This document shows, one piece after another, positions 45,559 through 53,424 of a stretch of 64,000 nucleotides of DNA; positions within the stretch are counted from its first letter, which is position 1, and every line of letters begins with the position of its first letter. The notes beneath the pieces are model-generated. The model searched no databases and was not told where the DNA came from. It worked only from the letters and a program-made list of their open reading frames with translations. This stretch comes from Candidatus Accumulibacter aalborgensis. Its GTDB lineage: Bacteria > Pseudomonadota > Gammaproteobacteria > Burkholderiales > Rhodocyclaceae. The stretch is taken from positions 62,001 to 126,000 of the forward strand of contig NZ_FLQX01000094.1 in NCBI RefSeq assembly GCF_900089955.1. The letters are read 5' to 3'. Made by a program: the position numbers and the translations under genes.

Positions 45559-46245
45559 CTAGAGAATCTGTTGCACCTTGTCCAAACTTACTCTTCCGAG
45601 CTCGCCGAGGTCGAGCTGGAAGGTGGCCCCGTTCCTGACCAAAGCAGAAACCGTGCCAAGCTGCAAAGTGTCTGCGCTCACTTTTTCGGTGCCGCGCAGG
45701 GCGCTGACCGTGAAGCTGTAAGTCCCCGCAGGTACACCGACACCAGAATCGGTCTTGCCGTCCCACGTAAAGGTGAAGCTGCCTGCGTCGCGCGCACCGA
45801 GGTTCTGACTTTGCACCGTTTTGCCCGCAGCGTCGAGAATCTTCAGCATCACACTGTCGGCCGGCCCGGCGAGATTGACGCCACCTTCCGCTTCGCCACT
45901 GGCAAGAGCGAGTTTTGAACCCGCCACGAGAACATTCTTGCCGATCAAACCGGCCGCCTGCGTGGCCTGAGTCTCGTGGTAAGTGCTTAGCAGCGTCTCG
46001 AGGGTCGTATTGAGCTTCTCGATTCCGGTCGCGGTATTGATCTGGGCGATCTGCGTGGTAACCGCCGAGTTGTCCAGCGGGTTGAGGGGGTCCTGATTCT
46101 GTAGCTGCGTCACCAGCAGCTTGAGGAAACGATCCTGTACCGCGGCCCCGCTCGTCGAGGTCGAATCAGTCGATTTGGCCCTGGACTGGGCGTTGAGCGA
46201 GGCAAAGACATCGCTCGCTGAATTGCTTGATTGCACGGCTGCCAT
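45559..46245 (-). CDS. flgD: Flagellar hook cap protein FlgD
   Basis: A 228-residue hook-capping scaffold. The conserved N-terminal part reads FLKLLVTQLQNQDPLNPLDN. The C-terminal half holds the FlgD Ig-like and tudor-like region (SFTFTWDGKTDSGVGVPAGT). It lies between flgC and flgE. Confidence 0.95.
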   Translation of the reverse strand: MAAVQSSNSASDVFASLNAQSRAKSTDSTSTSGAAVQDRFLKLLVTQLQNQDPLNPLDNSAVTTQIAQINTATGIEKLNTTLETLLSTYHETQATQAAGLIGKNVLVAGSKLALASGEAEGGVNLAGPADSVMLKILDAAGKTVQSQNLGARDAGSFTFTWDGKTDSGVGVPAGTYSFTVSALRGTEKVSADTLQLGTVSALVRNGATFQLDLGELGRVSLDKVQQIL

Positions 46246-46270
46246 CTATTCCTCCTTGAGTGTTCGCTGG

Positions 46271-46675
46271 TTACTGGCCAAGCGTCAGCGTTTTGAGTAG
46301 CAATTGCTTGGCGGTGTTCATCACTTCGACGTTGGTCTGGTACGAGCGCGCCGCCGAGATCATGTTGGTCATTTCCTCAACGACGCTCACGTTGGGCATC
46401 GTGACGTAGCCTTTTTCATCAGCGGCAGGATTACGTGGCTCATAAACCATGCGCCCCGGACTGCCGTCCTGAACCACTTGCATGACCCGCACACCCTGCG
46501 CCGCAGCGCTGCCCATCGGCGTGGCCGCGAATACGACTTGTTTGGCACGATAAGGCTGGCCATCCGAGCCGACCACACTGTCGGCATTCGCCAGGTTGCT
46601 GGCTACCGCGTTCAGGCGGATCGACTGCGCCGTCATGGCGCTTCCGGCAATCTGAAAGGTATTGAAAATGCTCAT
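46271..46675 (-). CDS. flgC: Flagellar basal-body rod protein FlgC
   Basis: A 134-residue rod protein of standard length. The motifs are [18 protein letters not shown] at the N-terminus and [20 protein letters not shown] at the C-terminus. It follows flgB by 5 bases. Confidence 0.97.
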   Translation of the reverse strand: MSIFNTFQIAGSAMTAQSIRLNAVASNLANADSVVGSDGQPYRAKQVVFAATPMGSAAAQGVRVMQVVQDGSPGRMVYEPRNPAADEKGYVTMPNVSVVEEMTNMISAARSYQTNVEVMNTAKQLLLKTLTLGQ

Positions 46676-46680
46676 GCTGA

Positions 46681-47082
46681 TTACGGCTGAAGGGCTGCCA
46701 ACTGGGTTTTGATCTGAAGCGTTAGGAAGGTCAGGCCGGCGTCGTAGTAAACAGCGTTTTCGGCGAACTGCGCCCGCTCAACATCCATCTCGACCGTATT
46801 GCCATCGGCACTGGGTTGCCCTGCCTGGCGATACATCAGGCGCACGGGGCCGGATCCCGCACTCCCCTGCAAATGGCCCGGAGACGTGCTGGCGAGTGCC
46901 AGCTTGCCGGCGCCGCGGCCGCCGACCGCACTGTGCAGCGCCGCGGTGAAATCGAAATCCTTCGCCTGATAGTGCGGCGTGTCGGCGTTGGCGATATTTC
47001 CCGCCAGCACCTGCTGCCGATTGGCGCGCAAGGTCAGTGCCTGCTTCTGGAAGAATAACGCATTGTCAAGCTTGCTGACCAC
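46681..47082 (-). CDS. flgB: Flagellar basal-body rod protein FlgB
   Basis: A 133-residue rod protein starting with GTG at 47082, preceded by AGAGG. Conserved residues: [20 protein letters not shown] near the N-terminus. It is first in the flgBCDEFGHIJKL-lipoprotein operon and lies 42 bases from a sigma54 promoter. Confidence 0.95.
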   Translation of the reverse strand: MVSKLDNALFFQKQALTLRANRQQVLAGNIANADTPHYQAKDFDFTAALHSAVGGRGAGKLALASTSPGHLQGSAGSGPVRLMYRQAGQPSADGNTVEMDVERAQFAENAVYYDAGLTFLTLQIKTQLAALQP

Positions 47083-47123
47083 GATGACCTCTTTTGGCGG
47101 TGTGATGTGACGTGGAACAACCT

Positions 47124-47140
47124 AAGCAATATTCATGCCA
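47124..47140 (-). promoter_or_regulatory. Sigma54 -24/-12 promoter of the flgB operon
   Basis: On the minus strand TGGCATGAATATTGCTT is close to the consensus, with ten bases between GG and GC. The predicted start is about 33 bases before the flgB GTG. The rest of the 215-base flgB-flgA gap holds a small hairpin (GCAAGGG/CCCTTGC) and no other clear site. Confidence 0.8.
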
Positions 47141-47297
47141 TTATTACGGAACGAAGGCCGGCAAGGGTTTCGCCCTTGCTTTGCCGACGCGCCACACAGG
47201 CCATTGCCGGATTGCCGGCAAATCTTGCCGCTGACCGCGAAGGCTGTGGGTCAGTCAGTATTTTCGCTACCGCGCCAGAATCAGGCAGAATGGCGGC

Positions 47298-48002
47298 ATG
47301 TCCATTCTTTACCTCATCGACCGCCCTGACCGCGTCTTGAAGCTCCTGTGCGGACTGTTGGCGGCCATCACGAGCGGGGTGTGCGCCGAGACATCCCTAT
47401 CCAGCACGCTGGATCAATACCTGCGCACCCAGACCCAGGGGTTGCCGGGCCAGGTGAGTTACAGCGTCGGCCCGCTTGATCAACACGCTCAGCGCGCGCC
47501 ATGCAGCGCGTTCGAGCCGTTCCTGCCGCCGGGCGGTCAGCTATGGGGAAGGACGACCGTCGGCATACGTTGCCTGGCGCCAAGCGCGTGGACGGTCTAT
47601 GTGGCGGTGCAGGTCAAGGTCTCCGGAAGCTACCTGCTGACCGCACGACAACTGACTGCCGGCCAGATCGTCAGCGCCACCGACGTGCGCACGCAAAGCG
47701 GCGACCTCGGTGCTTTGCCGGCCAGCGTACTAACCGACCCGGCGCAAGCCGTGGGAAAGACGGTCAGGAATGGCGTCGCTGCCGGCCAGCCACTGCGCGG
47801 CGATCTATTGATCGCCCCGTGGGCGGTTCAGCAGGGGCAGAGCGTCAAGCTGCTCTCGTCGGGCACCGGCTTCACGGTCAGCAATGAGGGCAAGGCGCTG
47901 AACAACGCCACCGAAGGACAGATCGCCCAGGTCAGGACAGCCACCGGGCAGGTGGTCAGCGGCGTTGCCCGTGCCGGCGGCATCGTTGAGGTGACGTACT
48001 GA
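47298..48002 (+). CDS. flgA: Flagellar P-ring assembly chaperone FlgA
   Basis: A 234-residue periplasmic protein needed to assemble the P ring. A signal-type segment (LLCGLLAAITSGVCA, about residues 17-31) follows a short basic start. The SAF domain includes LLTARQLTAGQIVSATDVRT, and the C-terminus has GQVVSGVARAGGIVEVTY. It is divergent from flgB and is followed by flgM. Confidence 0.93.
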   Translation: MSILYLIDRPDRVLKLLCGLLAAITSGVCAETSLSSTLDQYLRTQTQGLPGQVSYSVGPLDQHAQRAPCSAFEPFLPPGGQLWGRTTVGIRCLAPSAWTVYVAVQVKVSGSYLLTARQLTAGQIVSATDVRTQSGDLGALPASVLTDPAQAVGKTVRNGVAAGQPLRGDLLIAPWAVQQGQSVKLLSSGTGFTVSNEGKALNNATEGQIAQVRTATGQVVSGVARAGGIVEVTY

Positions 48003-48032
48003 CGCATTTCGTCCGCTGTGACGAAAAACTGC

Positions 48033-48059
48033 TAAAGTTCTACCGATGTTCGCCGATAC
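48033..48059 (+). promoter_or_regulatory. Sigma28 (FliA) promoter of flgM
   Basis: TAAAGTTC, an 11-base spacer, then GCCGATAC: only the last base of each element departs from the consensus TAAAGTTT-N11-GCCGATAA. It lies 35 bases before the flgM ATG. FliA-dependent flgM expression matches the known feedback loop. Confidence 0.85.
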
Positions 48060-48093
48060 TGGAATTGAGCACAACCGTTGAAGGGGCAGCACC

Positions 48094-48375
48094 ATGAAGA
48101 TCGACAGCACAACGAGCACGGCGACCACTGTCGGTGAGACGAGAAATCGTGGCACCATCAGCAAACCGACGGGCGGCAATGCCGCGGAAGTCCACCTGAG
48201 CGAGCTTGCCTCGCAGTTACAGGCGACCGCTGACCCAGCGACCTTCGACGCCAACCGGGTGACAGAAATCAAGCAGGCCATCGCGGACGGTCGCTTCACG
48301 ATCAATACCGGCGCGATCGCCGACCGCCTGATCACCTCGGCCAGCGAGCTCGTCGGCTCTCAACGGCAGGCTTGA
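48094..48375 (+). CDS. flgM: Anti-sigma28 factor FlgM
   Basis: A 93-residue, partly disordered protein that holds FliA inactive until it is exported through the finished hook. The conserved C-terminal part includes FDANRVTEIKQAIADGRFTI and IADRLITSASEL. It is directly preceded by a sigma28 promoter and is followed by flgN. Confidence 0.93.
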   Translation: MKIDSTTSTATTVGETRNRGTISKPTGGNAAEVHLSELASQLQATADPATFDANRVTEIKQAIADGRFTINTGAIADRLITSASELVGSQRQA

Positions 48376-48389
48376 ACGCTGGAACCTTG

Positions 48390-48866
48390 ATGGCGGCGGC
48401 AACACTGGATTTCGTTCCCATCATCGAGGCAGAGCTTGCTGCGGTACGGCACTTCGTGGCCCTCCTGGGGCTGGAACAGGAGATGCTGATCACCGGTGAA
48501 GTCGGCACGCTGATCGCCCTGGTCGGTGAGAAGAATGGCCTTGCCTCCGAACTCACCGCCCTCGCGGCCCGGCGCAACGAGTCTCTCGCGGCAGCGGGGC
48601 TCACCCTGGACAGAGCTGGAATGGCCGCCTGGTTTGCTGCTCACCCCAAGGAGATCCATGCGCGCGCCATCTGGTCATCGCTGCTGTCGCTCGCCAGCCA
48701 GGCGCGCGAACTCAATCGATCGAATGGTGAGTTGATCCAGATTCGCATGCAACACAACGCGCTGGCCCTGGAAACTCTGCTCGGCACGAGCACCTCCCTC
48801 AGCCTGTATGGCCCGGACGGTCAAAGTACGCCTCCCAGCGGCCGCTGCATTACCGACAGCGCCTAG
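48390..48866 (+). CDS. flgN: Flagellar export chaperone FlgN
   Basis: A helical protein of 158 residues from the ATG at 48390, preceded by GGAA; an upstream TTG at 48372 that overlaps the flgM stop is possible. FlgN chaperones FlgK and FlgL, both encoded nearby. It has helical Leu/Ala-rich stretches and the end segment NALALETLLGTSTSLSLYGP, typical of FlgN. It converges on motD. Confidence 0.88.
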   Translation: MAAATLDFVPIIEAELAAVRHFVALLGLEQEMLITGEVGTLIALVGEKNGLASELTALAARRNESLAAAGLTLDRAGMAAWFAAHPKEIHARAIWSSLLSLASQARELNRSNGELIQIRMQHNALALETLLGTSTSLSLYGPDGQSTPPSGRCITDSA

Positions 48867-48877
48867 CTGGAACCCGT

Positions 48878-49705
48878 CTAGCGAGTTGATTGCTGCGGCG
48901 CAGCCTCTTTTGATGCCGGCGCTTCGCTGGTCTCGGCGGACTGCCCGCGAAGATTCAGCTCCGTTCCCTTCTCTGGAATCTGCGAGTCGATCAGGATCGT
49001 CACCCGACGATTGCGCGCCCGCCCATCAGCCAAGAGATTAGGCTCCACCGGCCGCGTATCGGCGTAGCCGATCGCCGTCAGGCGCTCGGCGGCGATGCCT
49101 GCGTCGGCAAACAGGCGCAAGACGGTCGTCGCACGCACTGCAGAAAGCTCCCAGTTCGAGGGGAACTGAACGCTCTTGATCGGAACGTTGTCGGTGTGCC
49201 CCTCAATGGTGATTGGAAAGTCAGTGGCGACGAGTACCTCGGCCACCGACTGCATGGCTGTGATCAACTGCGGCTGGAGCAAGGCCTGCCCCGGCGAAAA
49301 GAGGATGCTGTCATTGATTTCGATGGTCACACCGCGGCTGGTTTCAAGAATGCGAACCTTTCCCTGTGCGACCAGCGGCGCCATCACGTCGAGAATCGCC
49401 TTTGCGGCGTTGCGCATCTTCTCGCGCTGCTTGTGTTTGCTGGCCTCCTGCGTGTTGCTCTCGGTAAGCGTCGGTAATGGCACCGGCGGCGGCATGACCA
49501 CGATGTTCTGTCCGCTGCTATTGACCGCAACGTTGCGAAAGGCGCTGACCATCGAATTGCTCAGTACGCGGTACTTTCCCTCATTGACCGAAGAAAGCGC
49601 GTACATCACGACGAAGAAGGCGAACAGCAGGGTGATGAAGTCAGCATAGGACACCAGCCAGCGATCGTGGTTCTCCGTTTCGTCTTCGCGTTTTCGACGT
49701 GTCAT
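48878..49705 (-). CDS. motD: Flagellar stator protein MotD (MotB-like)
   Basis: A 275-residue stator subunit. The single membrane helix WLVSYADFITLLFAFFVVMY contains the proton-carrying Asp (about residue 22). The C-terminal OmpA-like domain (IEGHTDNVPI; TTVLRLFADAGI) binds peptidoglycan. The N-terminal MTRRKREDETENHDRW form is the MotD type known from pseudomonads. It follows motC by 3 bases, so the two form one stator unit. Confidence 0.9.
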   Translation of the reverse strand: MTRRKREDETENHDRWLVSYADFITLLFAFFVVMYALSSVNEGKYRVLSNSMVSAFRNVAVNSSGQNIVVMPPPVPLPTLTESNTQEASKHKQREKMRNAAKAILDVMAPLVAQGKVRILETSRGVTIEINDSILFSPGQALLQPQLITAMQSVAEVLVATDFPITIEGHTDNVPIKSVQFPSNWELSAVRATTVLRLFADAGIAAERLTAIGYADTRPVEPNLLADGRARNRRVTILIDSQIPEKGTELNLRGQSAETSEAPASKEAAPQQSTR

Positions 49706-49708
49706 GAG

Positions 49709-50449
49709 TTACAAGAAATACCCTCGAAGGCGACTTTCAATGATCCGTGGATTATCGCCATTGGCGATTCCGACCAGCCCGTCGACAATCATCTCGCGCT
49801 GTACGATCAGGCGATTGATGTGTGTCTTGAGCTTGTTGGCCACCGGCAGGTAGACCAGATTGGCGAGGCCCACGCCATAGATCGTCGCGACGAAAGCAAC
49901 CGCAATACCGGCACCAAGTTTGGAAGGATCCGAGAGATTCTCCATCACCTGTATCAATCCCATTACGGCGCCCAGGATGCCGATGGTTGGCGAATACCCG
50001 CCGGCAGCCTCCCAGACTCGTGCCGAAAGCTTCATTTCCTGTTCAAAGGTGCTGATCTCGACCTCTAGAACCTCTCGCAGCCGTTCTGGTTCTGCGCCGT
50101 CAACCAGCAGTTGCAGCCCTTTGCGCGTGAAGTCATCCTTGAGTTCGTTGACCACCGAGTCCAGGGCCAGCAAACCCTCTCGGCGCGACACCTGGCTCCA
50201 GCCAGAGATCTGCTGGATCAGTTGCTGATGATTGACCACGGGGGGATACCAAACCCATTTCACCATTCTGGCCCCGCGCAGGAAAGTCGCGTAGGGGCTC
50301 TGCAGCATGACCGCGCCAAGCGTACCTCCGACGACAATCAACATCGCCGTCGGTTGCGACAGCGATCCGACATGTCCTCCCTCGAGAATCTGACCACCAA
50401 CGATAGCCACGAAGCCGATCAGCAGGCCCAGGATGCTCGTCCTATCCAT
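49709..50449 (-). CDS. motC: Flagellar stator protein MotC (MotA-like)
   Basis: A 246-residue four-helix membrane protein that with MotD forms the torque-generating proton channel. It has MDRTSILGLLIGFVAIVGGQ at the start, and later GILGAVMGLIQVMENL and AVAFVATIYGVGLANLVYL. The start at 50449 overlaps the fliA end by 8 bases. It is in the flh-fliA operon. Confidence 0.92.
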   Translation of the reverse strand: MDRTSILGLLIGFVAIVGGQILEGGHVGSLSQPTAMLIVVGGTLGAVMLQSPYATFLRGARMVKWVWYPPVVNHQQLIQQISGWSQVSRREGLLALDSVVNELKDDFTRKGLQLLVDGAEPERLREVLEVEISTFEQEMKLSARVWEAAGGYSPTIGILGAVMGLIQVMENLSDPSKLGAGIAVAFVATIYGVGLANLVYLPVANKLKTHINRLIVQREMIVDGLVGIANGDNPRIIESRLRGYFL

Positions 50450-51188
50450 GGACCTCGGCTTTCGTCGCCTTGCGCTCACCGCCGCCAAACAAGCGGGCAC
50501 GTAATCGGATTACCGCCTGACTGTGCAACTGGCAAGCCCGCGATTCGGTCACCCCCATCACCGCTCCGACCTCGCGCAGATTGAGATCCTGCTCGTAGTA
50601 AAGCGCCATCAGCAGTCTTTCGCGCTCTGGCAGAGCCTCGATCGCCTCTACCAATGACTGACGTAGATGCTGATCCTGGAGAAGCTTCGCGGGATCGGCG
50701 TCACCGTCGATCAGATGATGTTCCAGGAAATCCTCACCACTTTCGGCAACCAGGTCCTCAAGGTAGACGAGCTGATGCCCGCGCGCGTCCTGGAGCATTT
50801 TCTGGTAGTCGCCAAGCGCCATACCGAGGCAATCGGCAAGTTCCCTTTCGCTCGGCGGACGGCCATTTTCCTGCTCGAGTCGAGCAATGGCGACCTCGAT
50901 TCGCCGAAAATCACGACGCAAGCTGCGTGGCAACCAGTCGTTCTCGCGCAAACCATCGAGCATCGCACCACGCACCCGCTGCGCCGCGTAGGTTTCGAAC
51001 TGAGCGCCCATTCCCGCTTCGAAACGGTTGCTCGCGTCGAGCAGACCAAGCATTCCGTTCTGTACCAGATCGTCGACCTGAACACTGGCTGGAAGGCGGG
51101 CCATGAGATGACAAGCGATTCGCTTCACCAGCGGCGCGAAGCGCTGGATCAGCTGATCCTTGTTGAGCTGACCAGCAGCGTTATACAT
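50442..51188 (-). CDS. fliA: Flagellar sigma factor FliA (sigma28)
   Basis: A 248-residue sigma factor for late flagellar and chemotaxis genes. Region 2 contains QVDDLVQNGMLGLLDASNRF and FETYAAQRVRGAMLDGLREN; region 4 has NLREVGAVMGVTESRACQLH. It lies between flhG and motC. At least two matching promoters (flgM, mcp) are in this window. Confidence 0.97.
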   Translation of the reverse strand: MYNAAGQLNKDQLIQRFAPLVKRIACHLMARLPASVQVDDLVQNGMLGLLDASNRFEAGMGAQFETYAAQRVRGAMLDGLRENDWLPRSLRRDFRRIEVAIARLEQENGRPPSERELADCLGMALGDYQKMLQDARGHQLVYLEDLVAESGEDFLEHHLIDGDADPAKLLQDQHLRQSLVEAIEALPERERLLMALYYEQDLNLREVGAVMGVTESRACQLHSQAVIRLRARLFGGGERKATKAEVHG

Positions 51189-51209
51189 TCATTCGTGTGC
51201 CGGAGGCTA

Positions 51210-52094
51210 TCAGGCGTAGATCGCGACGGGATCTATGTGTTGGCTCAAGTGTAACAGTTGTTCTACGAAATGTTCGAGCCCCCCTCGATCATCGTCGACC
51301 GGTGGCCAATTCAGCAGATCATTGGCCATGGCATGAAACGCCTGTGCTGCCGGCGAATCCGGAAACAGACCATCCACAGGCTGACACAACCGGGAAGCCT
51401 GTCGCAACTGCTCATCGAAAGGCACATAGCCCGCGTATTCGAGGCGTGCAAGCCCGCGACTGCTGGTCACCCGGGCGATGTTGTCATGGATCGCCTGCGC
51501 CTCGCTGGCCAAACGTGCCCTGTTCACCAGAATGCGGAAATGCTTGCGCGAGTAACCCAGACTGACCTTCTTGATCAACGCGTAGGCGTCGGTGATGGCG
51601 GCGCCATTCGGCGAAACGACGACCACGGTCTCGTGGGCAGCCAGACCGAGCGGCGAGAAGCCGAGCGGATGATCAGGCGACGCGTCGACCAGAACAACGT
51701 CGGCTGGCCGGCCGATTTCCGTGATGCACTCGACCAGGCTCCGCTGCTGAGCAGCGTTTAACCTGGCAAGTTGCTGGACGATCCTGGCGGCCGGCAGAAC
51801 ACGGATCCCCGGCGCTACCGAGACGATTACTTCCGACGACGACTTTTCGCGATCGACGACCTGCTGCAGATCGTGGACGGCAGACGCCCCGTAGAACGCG
51901 GCGATGCTGTCGTCCGTGTTCTCGTCAACCACCAGCACTTCCCTCCCCTGGCGGGCCAGTGCAGCCGCCAGATTGGCTACCGACATGCTCTTGCCCACTC
52001 CCACGCGGCCAGCGACAAAGGTCACGATACGGACCTGTCGAGTAGCGAAGAGGCGACGCAGACCAGCCGCCTGGTCTCCCCGAAACTCAGCCAC
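51210..52094 (-). CDS. flhG: Flagellar number regulator FlhG (FleN), MinD/ParA family
   Basis: A 294-residue ATPase that limits flagellar number and works with FlhF at the pole. The GTG at 52094 is chosen because AGGAGG lies five bases upstream; an ATG at 52124 is possible. The P-loop is FVAGRVGVGKSMSVANLAA: the usual signature Lys of the KGGxGK motif is replaced, giving GRVGVGKS. Walker B-like VVLVDASPDH and LLVNRA-type residues (RILVNRARL) are present. The altered signature Lys could change ATP-driven dimerisation; it may be common in betaproteobacterial FlhG. Confidence 0.9.
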   Translation of the reverse strand: MAEFRGDQAAGLRRLFATRQVRIVTFVAGRVGVGKSMSVANLAAALARQGREVLVVDENTDDSIAAFYGASAVHDLQQVVDREKSSSEVIVSVAPGIRVLPAARIVQQLARLNAAQQRSLVECITEIGRPADVVLVDASPDHPLGFSPLGLAAHETVVVVSPNGAAITDAYALIKKVSLGYSRKHFRILVNRARLASEAQAIHDNIARVTSSRGLARLEYAGYVPFDEQLRQASRLCQPVDGLFPDSPAAQAFHAMANDLLNWPPVDDDRGGLEHFVEQLLHLSQHIDPVAIYA

Positions 52095-52095
52095 A

Positions 52096-53424
52096 CTAGC
52101 CTCCTGCAGACAACATACTGGCACCGGAGCTGGCCATCATCAAGCCGGGCTCGACGCCTGCCAGGCGATGCGGCGAAGTCTCGGGCACATCCTTGAACGC
52201 ACGGTGCAGCAGATAGGGGCGATTGGGCAGATGCAGATCTTCCGGTACCCGCTGTCCATTGGAAACGTAGAACAGGCGCAAGCGGTGGCGGAGAATCACA
52301 TCCAGCGATGAGGCCAGGCCTGCAGCCTCGTCGACCTTGGTGAGCACACAACCGGCGAGATGCAACCCGCTGTAGGCTCTGACGACATCATCCAGTGTGT
52401 CACCACGGCTGGTCGCCGACAGGAGCAGCAGGGACTTGACTTGACTGTCACCAAACATCGCCACCTGCTCACTCACCAGTCGATCCCGCTGGCTCATACC
52501 CATCGTGTCGATCAGCACCATGTGTTTGTGCTGCAGATCATTGAGCGTGGCGCGCAGATCGTCGGCATCCCTGGCCAGATGTACCGATACGCCAAGGATG
52601 CGGCCATAGATGCGCAGTTGTTCGTGCGCTCCGATCCGGTAACCGTCGGTGGTGACCAGGGCGAGCTTCCTGGCCCCGTGACGCAGCACGCAGCGCGCCG
52701 CAAGCTTGGCCGTCGTCGTCGTCTTGCCCACCCCGGTGGGTCCGACCAGCGCGTAGATGCCGCCACGGTCGACGATGTCGGTTTCGCTATTGATGGTCAA
52801 CAAGCAACGGTCGGCACCACCCTTGACCCAGGCCAGCGCATTCCCGGTGTCGAGACCGCGAGGCAGATCAACCAGCAACTGGCGAGCAAACTGCGGCGAA
52901 AAGCCGGCGTCAAGCATCTGGCGCAGCATCTCCGTCTTCACCGGCTCGGCGCGCGCGGACTCCCCCCAGGCAAAGCCAGCCAGATGTTGTTCGACGATCC
53001 GGCGGAGCGTACGGATCTCCTCCATCATGGTCGCCGGAATGACTTCCGCCTCTGGCGTCGGCGCCTTCTGGGGGAGTGGCCGTGGCGCATCCAGCGACGG
53101 CAGCGCAGACACCGGCTGCGCGGACTGCAGCCCCGGCGCCTGGGTCGCTACGCGTACCTGCGGCCCGATGCCACGCCCTGGGCCGCTGTCGGTTGCCTGG
53201 CCAGCCGCGTAGCCGTAGTCCCCGTAGTCCTTTTTGCCCCGAGATGGCGCTTCACGTTCCGGAGTCGGCACGATCATCTCCATGTCTCGGGCGGCAACCG
53301 CCATGATCTCAACGCCTCCGGGAATGCCACGATTGGACAGAATGATGGCGTCCGGTCCCAGAGTCTCCCTGACCTTGCGCAAGGCGTCTCGCGCGGTCGC
53401 GGCGATGAATTTCCTGACGTTCAT
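52096..53424 (-). CDS. flhF: Flagellar GTPase FlhF
   Basis: A 442-residue SRP-type GTPase that places flagella, usually at the pole. The N-terminal basic B-domain (FIAATARDALRKVRETLGPD), a variable linker, and the NG domain are evident: GPTGVGKTTTTAKLA, then TTDGYRIGAHEQLRIYG, DTMG and TKVDEA. It overlaps flhA by 4 bases and lies next to flhG. FlhF plus FlhG suggests a polar flagellum. Confidence 0.95.
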   Translation of the reverse strand: MNVRKFIAATARDALRKVRETLGPDAIILSNRGIPGGVEIMAVAARDMEMIVPTPEREAPSRGKKDYGDYGYAAGQATDSGPGRGIGPQVRVATQAPGLQSAQPVSALPSLDAPRPLPQKAPTPEAEVIPATMMEEIRTLRRIVEQHLAGFAWGESARAEPVKTEMLRQMLDAGFSPQFARQLLVDLPRGLDTGNALAWVKGGADRCLLTINSETDIVDRGGIYALVGPTGVGKTTTTAKLAARCVLRHGARKLALVTTDGYRIGAHEQLRIYGRILGVSVHLARDADDLRATLNDLQHKHMVLIDTMGMSQRDRLVSEQVAMFGDSQVKSLLLLSATSRGDTLDDVVRAYSGLHLAGCVLTKVDEAAGLASSLDVILRHRLRLFYVSNGQRVPEDLHLPNRPYLLHRAFKDVPETSPHRLAGVEPGLMMASSGASMLSAGG

